From contig NZ_JBGMEB010000016.1 of NCBI RefSeq assembly GCF_041447285.1, positions 48,733 through 112,732 on the forward strand: a stretch of 64,000 nt of DNA, read 5' to 3'. Under the pieces are notes generated by a model. The model was not told where the DNA came from. It was given only the letters and a program-made list of their open reading frames with translations, and ran no database searches. Positions 1 through 9,340 of this stretch are shown here, in pieces (the first letter of the stretch is position 1; each line of letters begins with the position of its first letter). A program made the position numbers and the translations under genes. Source of the stretch: Methanomethylovorans sp041447285. GTDB lineage: Archaea > Halobacteriota > Methanosarcinia > Methanosarcinales > Methanosarcinaceae.

Positions 1-1793
1 AGGGAAAGGCCCGTGCAGAATCGCTCAAACAAACCAGGAGTGAGGCAAAGGCTAAGCAAATCCTGGATAATGGAAACATAACAGAGGTTTCAGCACTATC
101 CCTGAAAAAGAACGACATTGTCCTGATAGCTGAAGGGGAAGTCATACCCAGCGATGGTGATATCATTGAAGGTACAGCTCTTGTGGATGAATCTGCCATC
201 ACTGGAGAATCAGCTCCAGTAGTAAGAGAATCTGGTGGCGACAAGTGTGGAGTTACCGGAGGTACTAAGCTACTATCAGGGACTATCAAAGTTAGAATTA
301 CAGTTGATCCTGGTCATACTTTCCTTGATAACATGATCAGCATGGTTGAAAGCGCAAAACGGCAGAAAACACCAAACGAACAGGCACTGGAACTTTTGCT
401 TATCGGTTTGACAGCATTGTTTTTAGCTGTGGTGATAACCTTAAGGGCGTTTTCCGGTTATATGGGCATATCGATATCGGTACCAATTTTGATAGCTTTA
501 CTTGTCTGCCTCATGCCTACTACCATCGGAGCACTTTTGCCTGCTATTGGTATTGCAGGTATGGACAGGTTACTTCAGCACAACGTGGTTGCTTTGAGCG
601 GCAGGGCAGTAGAAGCAGCAGGAGATGTAAGTGTGGTGCTGCTGGATAAGACCGGAACTATAACATTGGGAAACAGGATGGCCACTGAGTTCATTCCAGC
701 AGCAGGCATTGGACTAAAAGACCTAACTGAGGCTTCTCTAATGTCTTCACTTGCTGATGAAACCCCTGAGGGTAGGAGTATAGTAAAACTGGCAAAAAAG
801 GAATTGGACATACGTGGCAGAGATATTCATGCTCCGGAAAACTCCCACTTTGTCCCCTTCACTCCAGAAACACGTATGAGTGGAGTAGATATTGGTTCAA
901 GAAGAATTCGGAAAGGTTCTGCATCTGCCATAGAGGATTTTGTGCGGTCCAACGGTGGGAATGTATCTGCTGAAATGCAAAATTCTGTCAGAGACATATC
1001 AACGAAAGGTGATACTCCTCTTGTAGTAGCTGATGATACCGGAATCTTAGGAGTCATAAGATTAAAGGATATAGTGAAAAAAGGTATCAATGAAAGATTA
1101 TTGCAGCTTAGGAATATGGGTATTAAATCCATTATGATTACAGGCGATAACCAGCTTACTGCTGCATCCATTGCTGCAGAAGCGGGTGTTGACGACTTTG
1201 CAGCAGAGGCAAAACCTGAAACAAAACTGGCAATGATCCGCAAGTATCAGTCTGGAGATAACCAATATCTTGTAGCTATGATTGGCGATGGTACCAATGA
1301 TGCTCCGGCTCTTGCCCAAGCAGATGTTGCAGTCGCCATGAGCGCTGGTACTTCTGCAGCAAGAGAGGCTGCTAACATGGTGGACCTTGATTCCTCTCCT
1401 TCGAAATTACTGGATATAGTTGAAATAGGAAAAGAGATTCTCATAACTAGGGGTGCCCTGACCACTTTCAGCATAGCAAATGACGTAGCAAAGTATTTTG
1501 CTATAATCCCTGCAATTTTTTCAGTTGCTTATCCACAACTTGGCATTCTGAATATAATGGGTCTTTCAACCCCTTCAAGTGCAGTATTATCTGCAGTTAT
1601 TTTCAATGCCATTGTGATACCACTGCTCATACCCTTGGCACTTAAAGGTGTAAAATATCGCTCGACTTCTTCAGTGTCACAGTTGTTGGCCATGAACATT
1701 TTAATATATGGTCTAGGTGGCTTGATTGTTCCATTTGCCGGAATCAAGTTGATAGATATAATTCTAACTTTATCAGGTGCTGCAGGAGGGTGA
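1..1793 (+). CDS. kdpB: Potassium-transporting P-type ATPase subunit B, 5'-truncated by window edge
   Basis: Catalytic subunit of the KdpFABC high-affinity K+ pump; hydrolyses ATP in the membrane to drive uptake through KdpA. The frame is open from base 3, so the gene starts outside the window; about 597 codons are present of the roughly 680 usual. Visible in order: the actuator motif TGES near base 205, the phosphorylation motif DKTGT near base 646, the TGDN nucleotide-binding motif, and the hinge motif GDGTNDAP near base 1285, followed by C-terminal membrane helices. All key catalytic motifs are intact. kdpC follows 4 bases after the stop. Identification is firm. Confidence 0.97.
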   Translation, partial: GKARAESLKQTRSEAKAKQILDNGNITEVSALSLKKNDIVLIAEGEVIPSDGDIIEGTALVDESAITGESAPVVRESGGDKCGVTGGTKLLSGTIKVRITVDPGHTFLDNMISMVESAKRQKTPNEQALELLLIGLTALFLAVVITLRAFSGYMGISISVPILIALLVCLMPTTIGALLPAIGIAGMDRLLQHNVVALSGRAVEAAGDVSVVLLDKTGTITLGNRMATEFIPAAGIGLKDLTEASLMSSLADETPEGRSIVKLAKKELDIRGRDIHAPENSHFVPFTPETRMSGVDIGSRRIRKGSASAIEDFVRSNGGNVSAEMQNSVRDISTKGDTPLVVADDTGILGVIRLKDIVKKGINERLLQLRNMGIKSIMITGDNQLTAASIAAEAGVDDFAAEAKPETKLAMIRKYQSGDNQYLVAMIGDGTNDAPALAQADVAVAMSAGTSAAREAANMVDLDSSPSKLLDIVEIGKEILITRGALTTFSIANDVAKYFAIIPAIFSVAYPQLGILNIMGLSTPSSAVLSAVIFNAIVIPLLIPLALKGVKYRSTSSVSQLLAMNILIYGLGGLIVPFAGIKLIDIILTLSGAAGG

Positions 1794-1797
1794 GAAA

Positions 1798-2361
1798 ATG
1801 AAGGAAATCAAAAATGCTTTACTGATGTTCGCAGTATTTACTGTTATATTGGGAATAATCTATCCAGTTGTTATTACTGGTATATCCCAGGTAGTATTTC
1901 CTTATCAGGCAAATGGAGATCTGATTACTGAGAATGAAAAAGTGATAGGTTCCGAGCTTATAGGACAGAACTTTACAAGTCCTATTTATTTCCACGGGAG
2001 GCCTTCTGCCATTGGATATGATTCAGGTATTTCCGGTGGTTCTAATCTGGGGCCCACAAACCAGAAACTGGTGGATCAAATTGAAGAGAGAGTTCAGCTG
2101 ATCAGAATTCAGGAATCGTTATCTGAAAACTCTACAGTTCCGGCTGATCTGGTGCTATCTTCTGGGAGTGGTCTGGAAGCCTATATTTTTGTGGATTCTG
2201 CCAGATTACAGGTTCCGAGGATTGCTAAATCCAGAGGAGTTACTGAAACAGAAATTGAAACTATCATTGAAAACAACATAGAAGATTCTTGTCTTGGAAC
2301 AGGTACCCCTATGGTTAATGTATTGAAACTCAATATAGCTTTAGGTAATGTCAGGAGGTGA
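1798..2361 (+). CDS. kdpC: Potassium-transporting ATPase subunit C
   Basis: KdpC is the small single-helix subunit that stabilises KdpB and supports ATP binding. The 187-residue product has one N-terminal membrane helix (about residues 7-27) and the family signature GQNFTSPIYFHGRPSA, then a SGSGLEAYIF segment and a typical C-terminal VNVLKLNIAL. The ATG at 1798 is chosen because GGAGGG lies 7 bases upstream (1785-1790); the upstream GTG at 1777 overlaps kdpB and has no ribosome binding site. Its stop codon lies next to the kdpD ribosome binding site, indicating translational coupling in a kdpBCD operon. Confidence 0.95.
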   Translation: MKEIKNALLMFAVFTVILGIIYPVVITGISQVVFPYQANGDLITENEKVIGSELIGQNFTSPIYFHGRPSAIGYDSGISGGSNLGPTNQKLVDQIEERVQLIRIQESLSENSTVPADLVLSSGSGLEAYIFVDSARLQVPRIAKSRGVTETEIETIIENNIEDSCLGTGTPMVNVLKLNIALGNVRR

Positions 2362-2363
2362 AA

Positions 2364-4334
2364 ATGAAAGAAGATTATAAAAGACCAGACCCCGATGGAC
2401 TCCTAAATTTACTAAAAGAAGAGGACGAAAAAAGAGATTCAAAAAGGGGCTACCTTAAAATTTTTTTGGGATATGTAGCAGGTGTCGGTAAAACATACAG
2501 GATGCTTAGCGAAGCTCATGTTCTTCAAGAAAAGAGCAAAGACGTTGTTGTAGGGATCGTGGAAACACATGGCAGGATAGAAACCGAGCAACTTCTTGAG
2601 AACCTGGAAGTAATTCCACGAGTAAAGATTGACTACAAGGGGATTGTACTCGAAGAGTTCGATATAGACGCTGTTCTAGAACGGAAACCTGCTTATGTAC
2701 TGGTGGATGAGCTTGCCCATACAAATGTTCCCGGCTCACGCCATACAAAGCGTTACCAAGATGTCGAAGAGTTGCTTAATGCCGGCATAAATGTTTATTC
2801 TACATTGAATGTGCAGCACATTGAAAGTCTCAATGACATTGTGCAGCAGATCACCGGAGTTGAAGTCAAAGAAACTGTCCCTGACAGCATCATTGAGATG
2901 GCAGATAAAATCGAAGTAGTTGATTTGCCCTTTGATGAATTGATAGAGCGTCTAAAAGAAGGTAAAGTCTACGTTCCCGAAAAGGCCATAAAAGCAATGA
3001 GCAATTTTTTTAGCGAGAAGAATCTAATCGCACTTAGGGAAACAGCTCTTAGATATGCTACATTGCATGTGGATTCTGAAATGGGTAGTTATCTAAGGAA
3101 AGAAAAAGTAATGGGCCCGTGGGATACCAGCAATCGGATAATGGCATGTGTAAGCTCCAGTCCTTCTTCAAGAAAGCTAATTCGCATAGCATATCGTTTC
3201 TCTCACTTGTATAATGTGGAGTGGTTCGCAGTTTATGTTGAGCCTTATGCAGATCTGAGAATGAAAGATGATGCACGGCAACAATTGGAAAAGAATCTAG
3301 AACTTGCTGAAGAACTTGATGGGAAAGTAATTCGATTAAAAGGTTCTATAGCGAATGAAATTGTATCCTTCGCGAGTTTAAAGAACATAACTCTTATTTT
3401 GCTGGGGCATTCACGTAGGTCTCGCTTACAGGAATTCTTAGAAGGTTCTGTTATCAACAAAGTAATTCAGAAAAGTGCATCCCAGGTTTTGGTAATAGAG
3501 AACAAGAACGAATTTGATACTGGTCGTAGAAAAATAAAGAAAACAGATATCACTGGTCTGGAGTCTTTATGGGGGTCCTACTCCATTAGTTTTTCAAGCA
3601 TCGGCTTTACGACTGTAATATGTTTACTGCTTCGGTCTTTTATTGAAGCACCGAACATACCCATGATATTTATTATACCTATTGTTCTTACAAGTTTAGT
3701 AGCAGGAAAGAAGCCAGGAATTCTTGCATCAATACTTGCTGTTGCAGCTTTTGATTTATTCTTTGTTCCGCCTTTCTATACGTTCAGCGTTGCTGATGTT
3801 CGCTTCATTCCTACTTTTATTGTATTATTGGTAGTAGGGATAGTTACGAGTTTACTTGCTGATACTGTCAAAAAACAGGTTGAATACATCAGGCAACGGG
3901 AAACATTCATTTCGTCATTATATGATTTCAGCAAGGGTCTATTAGCTTCACAGGACTTGAACATTATATTGGGAAGAACTACAAAATACATATCAGATTC
4001 TTTTAATTATGATGTCTTGATCCTCCTGCCTGACGAGTCTAATAAATTGTATATAGCATCAAGCAATGACAAAAAAGAAATATTCAGCGAGCATGAAATG
4101 GCTGTTTCCAATTGGGTTTTTGAACAAGGCAAAACAGCAGGTTTTGGAACAGATACACTATCTTCGTCACAATGGTATCATATTCCTCTTAAAGTCCAAA
4201 CAGGAATCCTGGGTGTCATGGCTCTTGCTCCCCATAAAAATATGACTAATGAGCAGAGGCATCTAATTAACGCTTTCGCAAATGTAGTTTCTCTGGCACT
4301 TTCAAACTCTATCTATGCAAAAAGTGAGGAGTAA
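2364..4334 (+). CDS. kdpD: KdpD-type sensor protein lacking the histidine kinase domain
   Basis: Sensor of the Kdp system, about 656 residues. Order: KdpD N-terminal domain (about 20-225) with a Walker-A-like GVGKT near residue 40 and the DELAHTNVPGSRH segment; universal-stress (USP) domain (about 255-375); four hydrophobic helices of the DUF4118 type (about 400-500); a GAF-like domain (about 530-645). It then stops: no HisKA or HATPase domain and no kdpE follow. Bacterial KdpD is near 900 residues. The ATG at 2364 is preferred over GTG 2358 because GGAGG (2354-2358) sits 5 bases upstream. It probably senses K+ or a nucleotide and acts through a partner or directly on the pump; that is inference. 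Confidence 0.9.
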   Translation: MKEDYKRPDPDGLLNLLKEEDEKRDSKRGYLKIFLGYVAGVGKTYRMLSEAHVLQEKSKDVVVGIVETHGRIETEQLLENLEVIPRVKIDYKGIVLEEFDIDAVLERKPAYVLVDELAHTNVPGSRHTKRYQDVEELLNAGINVYSTLNVQHIESLNDIVQQITGVEVKETVPDSIIEMADKIEVVDLPFDELIERLKEGKVYVPEKAIKAMSNFFSEKNLIALRETALRYATLHVDSEMGSYLRKEKVMGPWDTSNRIMACVSSSPSSRKLIRIAYRFSHLYNVEWFAVYVEPYADLRMKDDARQQLEKNLELAEELDGKVIRLKGSIANEIVSFASLKNITLILLGHSRRSRLQEFLEGSVINKVIQKSASQVLVIENKNEFDTGRRKIKKTDITGLESLWGSYSISFSSIGFTTVICLLLRSFIEAPNIPMIFIIPIVLTSLVAGKKPGILASILAVAAFDLFFVPPFYTFSVADVRFIPTFIVLLVVGIVTSLLADTVKKQVEYIRQRETFISSLYDFSKGLLASQDLNIILGRTTKYISDSFNYDVLILLPDESNKLYIASSNDKKEIFSEHEMAVSNWVFEQGKTAGFGTDTLSSSQWYHIPLKVQTGILGVMALAPHKNMTNEQRHLINAFANVVSLALSNSIYAKSEE

Positions 4335-4342
4335 AAATTCTG

Positions 4343-5050
4343 ATGGCTATAAAAGCAGTTTTCTCACTGGAAAGTATTATCAAGGAATTGGAATCCCTCT
4401 CAAATCCCTCTTCCCTTGAGGGCATGGCAAGGTTTGGTATCACTCCCGGCAGAGCCTATGGTATTTCTATTCCCAAACTTCGGAGGATGGCAAAGTGCAT
4501 AGGTAAAGACCACGATCTTGCAGTCAGCCTGTGGGCTCATGGATATCGTGAACCCCAAATTCTTGCAAGCATGGTGGATGATGTGCTATATGTTACTGAA
4601 GAGCAGATAGAGCAATGGGTGAGTGAATTTGATTATTGGGAGATATGTGAACAGTGTTGCATGAACTTGTTCGAAGATACGCCATGCGCTTATGAAAAAG
4701 CTGTACAGTGGAGCAGAAAGGAAGAAGAGTTCGTAAAACGGGCGGGTTTTGTGCTCATGGCACGTCTTGCTGTGAGTGACAAGAAGGCCGCAGATGAAAA
4801 TTTTATTGCTTTTTTCCCTATGATCAAAGAAGGGGCATTAGATAAGAGGAACTTTGTGAAAAAGGCTGTTAAATGGGCTCTGCGCCAGATCGGCAAGCGC
4901 AATCTTTCGCTGAATGCTCGGGCAATAGAACAGGCTGAAGAATTGCAGCAGACAGGCAATACCAGTGCCAGATGGGTGGCAGCAGATGCCATCCGCGAGC
5001 TTACTGGAGAAAAAGTGCAGCAAAAACTGAAATCAAAAAAGGCAAAGTGA
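4343..5050 (+). CDS. DNA alkylation repair protein, AlkD-like HEAT-repeat family
   Basis: A 235-residue all-helical protein resembling the AlkD/COG4912 family, monofunctional DNA glycosylases that excise N3- and N7-alkylated purines. Recognised from the SIPKLRRMAK segment, the central FDYWEICEQ stretch and the KRAGFVLMARLA helix, followed by NFVKKAVKWALRQIG. In classical AlkD the catalytic Asp lies in a WDxxD-like stretch; the matching positions here read WEICE, so the acid may be Glu. It starts 9 bases after kdpD but is not functionally linked to it. The C-terminus is Lys-rich. Family call good, activity not proven. Confidence 0.85.
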   Translation: MAIKAVFSLESIIKELESLSNPSSLEGMARFGITPGRAYGISIPKLRRMAKCIGKDHDLAVSLWAHGYREPQILASMVDDVLYVTEEQIEQWVSEFDYWEICEQCCMNLFEDTPCAYEKAVQWSRKEEEFVKRAGFVLMARLAVSDKKAADENFIAFFPMIKEGALDKRNFVKKAVKWALRQIGKRNLSLNARAIEQAEELQQTGNTSARWVAADAIRELTGEKVQQKLKSKKAK

Positions 5051-5119
5051 GTTTTGCATTTTCTTGGTTTGTATCTTTCCTTCAAAAATAAGAAGATATC
5101 CTCTATTACCTTGGATTAA

Positions 5120-5563
5120 TCATTCAGTAAAGCCCTTTATTTGCATTTTCTCAGCATCCCTGAATAGTGCCATCCCTGTTTTCATTCTTTTGAAGTTCAG
5201 GGTTTCATAGAATCCCTCTTTACCTGGGGAAGCATATAATATGAAGTTACATTGTGGAATGCTTTTTAGAATGCTACTGACAATAATTCTGCCCAAGCCT
5301 TTGCCTTGATATGCCTGCGATACTGCTACATCGTATATCGCTGCCTGGTATGCATAATCTGAAATTGCACGACCAAAGCCGATAAGTTCATCGTCGTCAT
5401 ATACAAATAAAACTACGCAGCTGTTCTCAAATGCAATTTTATGTACCTTGCCTTCAAAATGTGCCATATCAACACTTTCCAAAATTGAAGATACACAATC
5501 CCAATCCACATTTGAACAATCGTACTGCAATCTTATAGTCATATCTCTGTCTCTATTTCTCAT
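5120..5563 (-). CDS. GNAT-family N-acetyltransferase
   Basis: A 147-residue GCN5-related acetyltransferase that would transfer acetyl from acetyl-CoA to an unknown amine. The acetyl-CoA pyrophosphate loop is visible as QAYQGKGLGRII, preceded by the strand YDVAVS, and there is a C-terminal GFYETLNFKRMKTGM segment typical of the family. ATG at 5563 is chosen; a GTG six bases earlier is possible. It lies directly behind the ABC permease on the same strand, so is probably the last gene of that cluster. It converges with the alkD-like gene. Substrate cannot be told. Confidence 0.85.
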   Translation of the reverse strand: MRNRDRDMTIRLQYDCSNVDWDCVSSILESVDMAHFEGKVHKIAFENSCVVLFVYDDDELIGFGRAISDYAYQAAIYDVAVSQAYQGKGLGRIIVSSILKSIPQCNFILYASPGKEGFYETLNFKRMKTGMALFRDAEKMQIKGFTE

Positions 5564-5572
5564 AATCACATT

Positions 5573-6706
5573 TTATTCATGTCTCAGTGCATCCAGTGGC
5601 CTCATCTGGGCAGCTTTCCAGGCAGGATATACTCCTCCTGCAACACCTGTCAGTATGCCAAATCCAATTCCCAATATGATATAAGCGATGCTTGATGGTG
5701 CGAACAGGTATGATGCCTCCTTCATTATAAGGACAGTTATCAAAAATCCGCCTCCAAAACTCAATATTCCTCCTATGAGGCTTGCAGCCGTTCCTAAGAA
5801 CAGGGCTTCCAGCAGGAACATCTTAAGCACATCTTTTCTTGAGGCTCCTACTGCTTTCATTATTCCGATTTCACGGGTGCGCTCCATGGTGGACATGAGC
5901 ATCACATTAAGAATGCTGACTCCTGCTACTAGAAGGGAAATAGAGCTTATTCCCATAAGGAACAGTGAAATGTACCTGGAGATCTCATTAATACTGTCAA
6001 GGATACTGTTAGTTGCAAGTACGAACACTTCTTCGTCTTTCTTGTTGAGCCTGTCTTCAAGGTTAGTTTTAACGATGTCTATCTCGTTTATATCCTCAAC
6101 CTGGATTATCACATTAGTATAACCTTCATCTGTGTCCTCGTAGATTCGTGTAAACATTTGGGGATCCATAAAAACAGCACTATCAGCGCTGACATCAAAA
6201 CCTATGCCACGCTCCTTGAGAATTCCTATTACCCTGAACTTTGCATCTTCTACAGTTATTTTTCCTCCGATGTTTACTCCAAGATCTTCTGCAATTTGTG
6301 ATCCGATCACGCAATCTGAAGAACCTCGCTTGTACATACGCCCGTTTTCTATCTCCACAAGGTTGAGAAGATCCTCACTTTCTATCCCATATACAGTTGC
6401 ATAGGTTTCTTCATTCTTGTATTCTGTTTTTGAACCGCTTGAGTAAACGGGTATAAGGTTCTCTATACCTGCAACTTTCTGCATCTTATCCACTTGCTTT
6501 TCAGTGATTGCAGTGTCACCAAATCCAGGGTAGACTATAAGTTCGTTGCCGACATCACCCAGAGAATCTGATACTGACATCTTCAGGCTGTTACCAAGTA
6601 TTCCCATGGAAGAAATTGCAATTACTCCTATGATTATACCCACAGCTGCAAGGACGGTGCGTGCCATATGCCTTTTTAGATTTCTTTTTGCAAGTTCAGC
6701 GTACAT
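5573..6706 (-). CDS. MacB/FtsX-type ABC transporter permease
   Basis: Permease of a MacB/LolCE-type ABC system: N-terminal helix (VLAAVGIIIGVIAIS), a large extracytoplasmic domain of about 200 residues, then three C-terminal helices with the FtsX signature TREIGIMKAVGAS in the loop and a final GGVYPAWKAA...PLDALRHE. About 377 residues from the ATG at 6706, which gives the usual short cytoplasmic N-terminus; a GTG at 6748 would overlap the upstream ATPase gene by 26 bases. Neither has a strong ribosome binding site. Follows its ATPase and a secreted COG1361-type protein, so probably part of one export or mechanotransmission machine. Confidence 0.92.
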   Translation of the reverse strand: MYAELAKRNLKRHMARTVLAAVGIIIGVIAISSMGILGNSLKMSVSDSLGDVGNELIVYPGFGDTAITEKQVDKMQKVAGIENLIPVYSSGSKTEYKNEETYATVYGIESEDLLNLVEIENGRMYKRGSSDCVIGSQIAEDLGVNIGGKITVEDAKFRVIGILKERGIGFDVSADSAVFMDPQMFTRIYEDTDEGYTNVIIQVEDINEIDIVKTNLEDRLNKKDEEVFVLATNSILDSINEISRYISLFLMGISSISLLVAGVSILNVMLMSTMERTREIGIMKAVGASRKDVLKMFLLEALFLGTAASLIGGILSFGGGFLITVLIMKEASYLFAPSSIAYIILGIGFGILTGVAGGVYPAWKAAQMRPLDALRHE

Positions 6707-6722
6707 ATTACGTTTGAAATAC

Positions 6723-7424
6723 TTACTCTGAAGTTTCAACGATCTCACCGTCCCTTATGACAACATTAGTGTTTGCATACGCTGCTATCTTTTGGTCGTG
6801 CGTGACCACAATAACTGTGGTTCCATGAGAATTCAGTTCTCTTAGAAGTTCCATCACGCTTTTCCCGGTCTTTGTATCCAGGTTGCCTGTGGGCTCATCG
6901 GCTAAGAGGATAGGCGGAGAATTAGCCAGTGCCCTGGCAATGGCAACTCTTTGCTGTTGTCCTCCTGAAAGTTCACTGGGTTTATGCTCGGCAAATTCAG
7001 GGCCAAGGTTTGCCCTTCTTAAAAATTCCATTGCCCTTTTACGGCGCTCTTGTTCCGGGATTCCGGTAAATATCATAGGCATTTCTACGTTCTCTACGGC
7101 AGTGAGAGTGGGTATCAGATTAAACTGCTGGAATATGAAACCAATATTGTTTCTACGTATTTCGGTAAGCTGGTCGTCATTGAGCAGAGATAGGTCTGTG
7201 CCATTGATCTTCACCGTACCTTCCGTAGGCTGATCAAGGCAGCCAATAAGGTTAAGCATTGTTGATTTCCCTGAGCCGGAAGAACCCATTATTGTCACAA
7301 AGTCGCCTCTTTCAATTGAAAGATTGACACCGTTAAGAGCATGTATTCGGCTTGCTCCCAGCTGGTAGATCTTCTTCACACCAGTGAGCTGGACTATCGG
7401 ACCTTGCATGGATGCCCCTTTCAT
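6723..7424 (-). CDS. ABC transporter ATP-binding protein, MacB/LolD type
   Basis: Soluble ATPase of the left ABC cluster, 233 residues. Walker A GSSGSGKST, Q-loop FQQFNLIP, signature LSGGQQQRVAIARAL, Walker B ILLADEPTGNLD and H-loop VVTHD are all intact, and the LNLIGCLDQPTEG and FNLIPTLTA stretches are typical of the LolD/MacB group. It overlaps the stop of the upstream secreted-protein gene by 4 bases; an ATG at 7409 with a GGGG upstream is an alternative start. It should energise the permease encoded immediately downstream. Confidence 0.95.
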   Translation of the reverse strand: MKGASMQGPIVQLTGVKKIYQLGASRIHALNGVNLSIERGDFVTIMGSSGSGKSTMLNLIGCLDQPTEGTVKINGTDLSLLNDDQLTEIRRNNIGFIFQQFNLIPTLTAVENVEMPMIFTGIPEQERRKRAMEFLRRANLGPEFAEHKPSELSGGQQQRVAIARALANSPPILLADEPTGNLDTKTGKSVMELLRELNSHGTTVIVVTHDQKIAAYANTNVVIRDGEIVETSE

Positions 7425-8623
7425 TCTGAGTTTTTATTTTTCTTCCAGGAATATACTATAATGCCAATAACTGCAATACACACAACTGCAACAAGACCAA
7501 TCATTATAAAAGACATTCCACCACTATCGCTGGATACAGGAACTGTTCTTTTTTGAACGGAAATGTTTTCTTTTATGTAAGCATAGGCATTGTTCGTATT
7601 TCTGAACTCTATTAACAAGGGTATTTCATCCACATTGCTTCCCTGTGTGGAAGCAGACAGTTCAAAACTGCTGAAATCATCACTTTCCAGAGTGCCTACA
7701 AAATACTTTTCATAGGGCTGCACTGGCGTGACATTATCGGTTGCCATTACAGATATCATGACGTTCTTTGCATCTGTGGTCCCGAAGTTATTGATATCTC
7801 CTGCAATGCTGTACACGTTTCCGGCATTTTCTACTTCCAGGGCTGAGAGTATAAGTGCGGACTGATCCACCACGTCTATACTGTAGTTAGTATCAGATGA
7901 AGTATGCAGATTGTCTCCATTGAAATAACTGGTAGAGAACTGCATTTCTTTATTTCCTCTAGTGGAAGCCATAGTGTTAAGGGTAAATGTTGCTGTGGAT
8001 TTATTCCCTCCAGCGATGGTGCCTACAAATACATTAGCAGGAAAGAAACCAATATCATTCCCTTTAGGGGTGACAATAACGCCTGTAATATCATTGGGTC
8101 TTAGATTCACGACTTCCACATTTATTGTAGAATATTCCCTCATAAGAGTCGGAGGCATATCAGACACAATTATCTTCAAGTCTCTGTCATCAACTTTTAC
8201 AGGTATCCGGTAGTTGAGATTATACATGTCACTGCCGCCCACGACTTCCAATTCCAGAAAATGCATACCGTTTGAAGCATTCTCATTCGCTTTTATGTTG
8301 AAAGTGAGTCTGATGTAATCTCCGGGTCCCAATAATCCTACATCAGTCTGAATTCCATCCAGAATTTTAATAGCCTTATTTCCTTCAAGAGCAGCACTTG
8401 CTATATAGGCATTCATATCGAATGTTTCGTCATCTTCCTGGACGTATACTTCTCCTGAAGCCATATTCCTAAGTTCAACAGTCACTGTTCCTGTATCTCC
8501 TGGCATTAATATTCCAGGATCAATTGAGTAATTCACTGTGATTGTAGGTCGGATCTCAGTATCAGCACTTGCATACGGCAAAAAAAAAGCCAGTAGAACA
8601 GATAAAAGTATAATTGTTCTCAT
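7421..8623 (-). CDS. Secreted COG1361-type (S-layer/CARDB-like) protein with C-terminal membrane anchor
   Basis: A 400-residue protein with a signal peptide (hydrophobic residues 4-15, likely cut after ASA), repeated beta-rich Ig/CARDB-like segments, and a C-terminal helix (about 372-392) followed by a short basic tail. Phrases such as MPGDTGTVTVELRN and LGPGDYIRLTFNI are typical of archaeal COG1361 proteins, which sit outside the membrane. It is translationally coupled to the ABC ATPase gene downstream, so it probably works as the extracytoplasmic partner of that transporter, perhaps in the role that MacA-type adaptors have in bacteria (inference). A paralogue is at 10845. Confidence 0.85.
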   Translation of the reverse strand: MRTIILLSVLLAFFLPYASADTEIRPTITVNYSIDPGILMPGDTGTVTVELRNMASGEVYVQEDDETFDMNAYIASAALEGNKAIKILDGIQTDVGLLGPGDYIRLTFNIKANENASNGMHFLELEVVGGSDMYNLNYRIPVKVDDRDLKIIVSDMPPTLMREYSTINVEVVNLRPNDITGVIVTPKGNDIGFFPANVFVGTIAGGNKSTATFTLNTMASTRGNKEMQFSTSYFNGDNLHTSSDTNYSIDVVDQSALILSALEVENAGNVYSIAGDINNFGTTDAKNVMISVMATDNVTPVQPYEKYFVGTLESDDFSSFELSASTQGSNVDEIPLLIEFRNTNNAYAYIKENISVQKRTVPVSSDSGGMSFIMIGLVAVVCIAVIGIIVYSWKKNKNSE

Positions 8624-8646
8624 GGATATCAGTTTTCTTTATTTGA

Positions 8647-9270
8647 TTAACTTAATGCGTGATACAAATTATATACCGTATAGATCAGATAGAGTCCTAT
8701 TGGTATTCCTACGGTGATGATGGCATTTTTCACTGTAAGATTTCTGGAATGCATCATCGCGAATACCCATATGTTTGCACTCCACAATGTTAGAATTATG
8801 CCTATGATACTGGAAGCCATTATATAAGGATCAGAGAGCAAGGTTTTTTCAAGAATTGTTGGATCAGTTATGGAAAAATCGAGTGAAGAATAAGCTCTGC
8901 TTGTCAGTATAAGGCTTATCAAAGAACCAAGTATTGAAGGCAGGAATCCGTAGGCAACAAACTCAAGAACTCGTTTGAAATTGCCCTGTCCGCTAAAAAT
9001 CATTGAGATAAGGTAGAAGATTCCGCCGTATATCACCCACATTATGAATACAACTATAATAACAAATATTGCCCCAATAATTGCACCTATCTGTACAAAA
9101 GTTGCAGCATCACCTTGCAGGCTTCCTACTATGGTGTTTGCTATTATATAGGCACTGATAGCTGATATTATAGCCATTATTCCAACAATCATAATTGGCG
9201 GCTTAAAATCAGCTTCTTGTTTCATTTTATTCTCAAAGAATTCACCAGGGTTTGTAAGAACTTCTAGCAT
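8647..9270 (-). CDS. Yip1-family integral membrane protein
   Basis: About 207 residues with five or six hydrophobic helices, opening with a soluble LEVLTNPGEFFENK segment and containing the KRVLEFVAYGFLP motif of archaeal Yip1-domain proteins. Function is unknown; such proteins often neighbour ABC or S-layer genes. The ATG at 9270 is chosen because it matches the start of the paralogue upstream and has an AGTGA element before it; an ATG at 9285 is in frame. It precedes the COG1361-type gene by 23 bases, suggesting one operon. Confidence 0.82.
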   Translation of the reverse strand: MLEVLTNPGEFFENKMKQEADFKPPIMIVGIMAIISAISAYIIANTIVGSLQGDAATFVQIGAIIGAIFVIIVVFIMWVIYGGIFYLISMIFSGQGNFKRVLEFVAYGFLPSILGSLISLILTSRAYSSLDFSITDPTILEKTLLSDPYIMASSIIGIILTLWSANIWVFAMMHSRNLTVKNAIITVGIPIGLYLIYTVYNLYHALS

Positions 9271-9340
9271 AATTTCACTTCTCATACGTACGAATATTAT
9301 GTTAAATGCATTTGAAATACTATACTTCTATATTTCTTTC

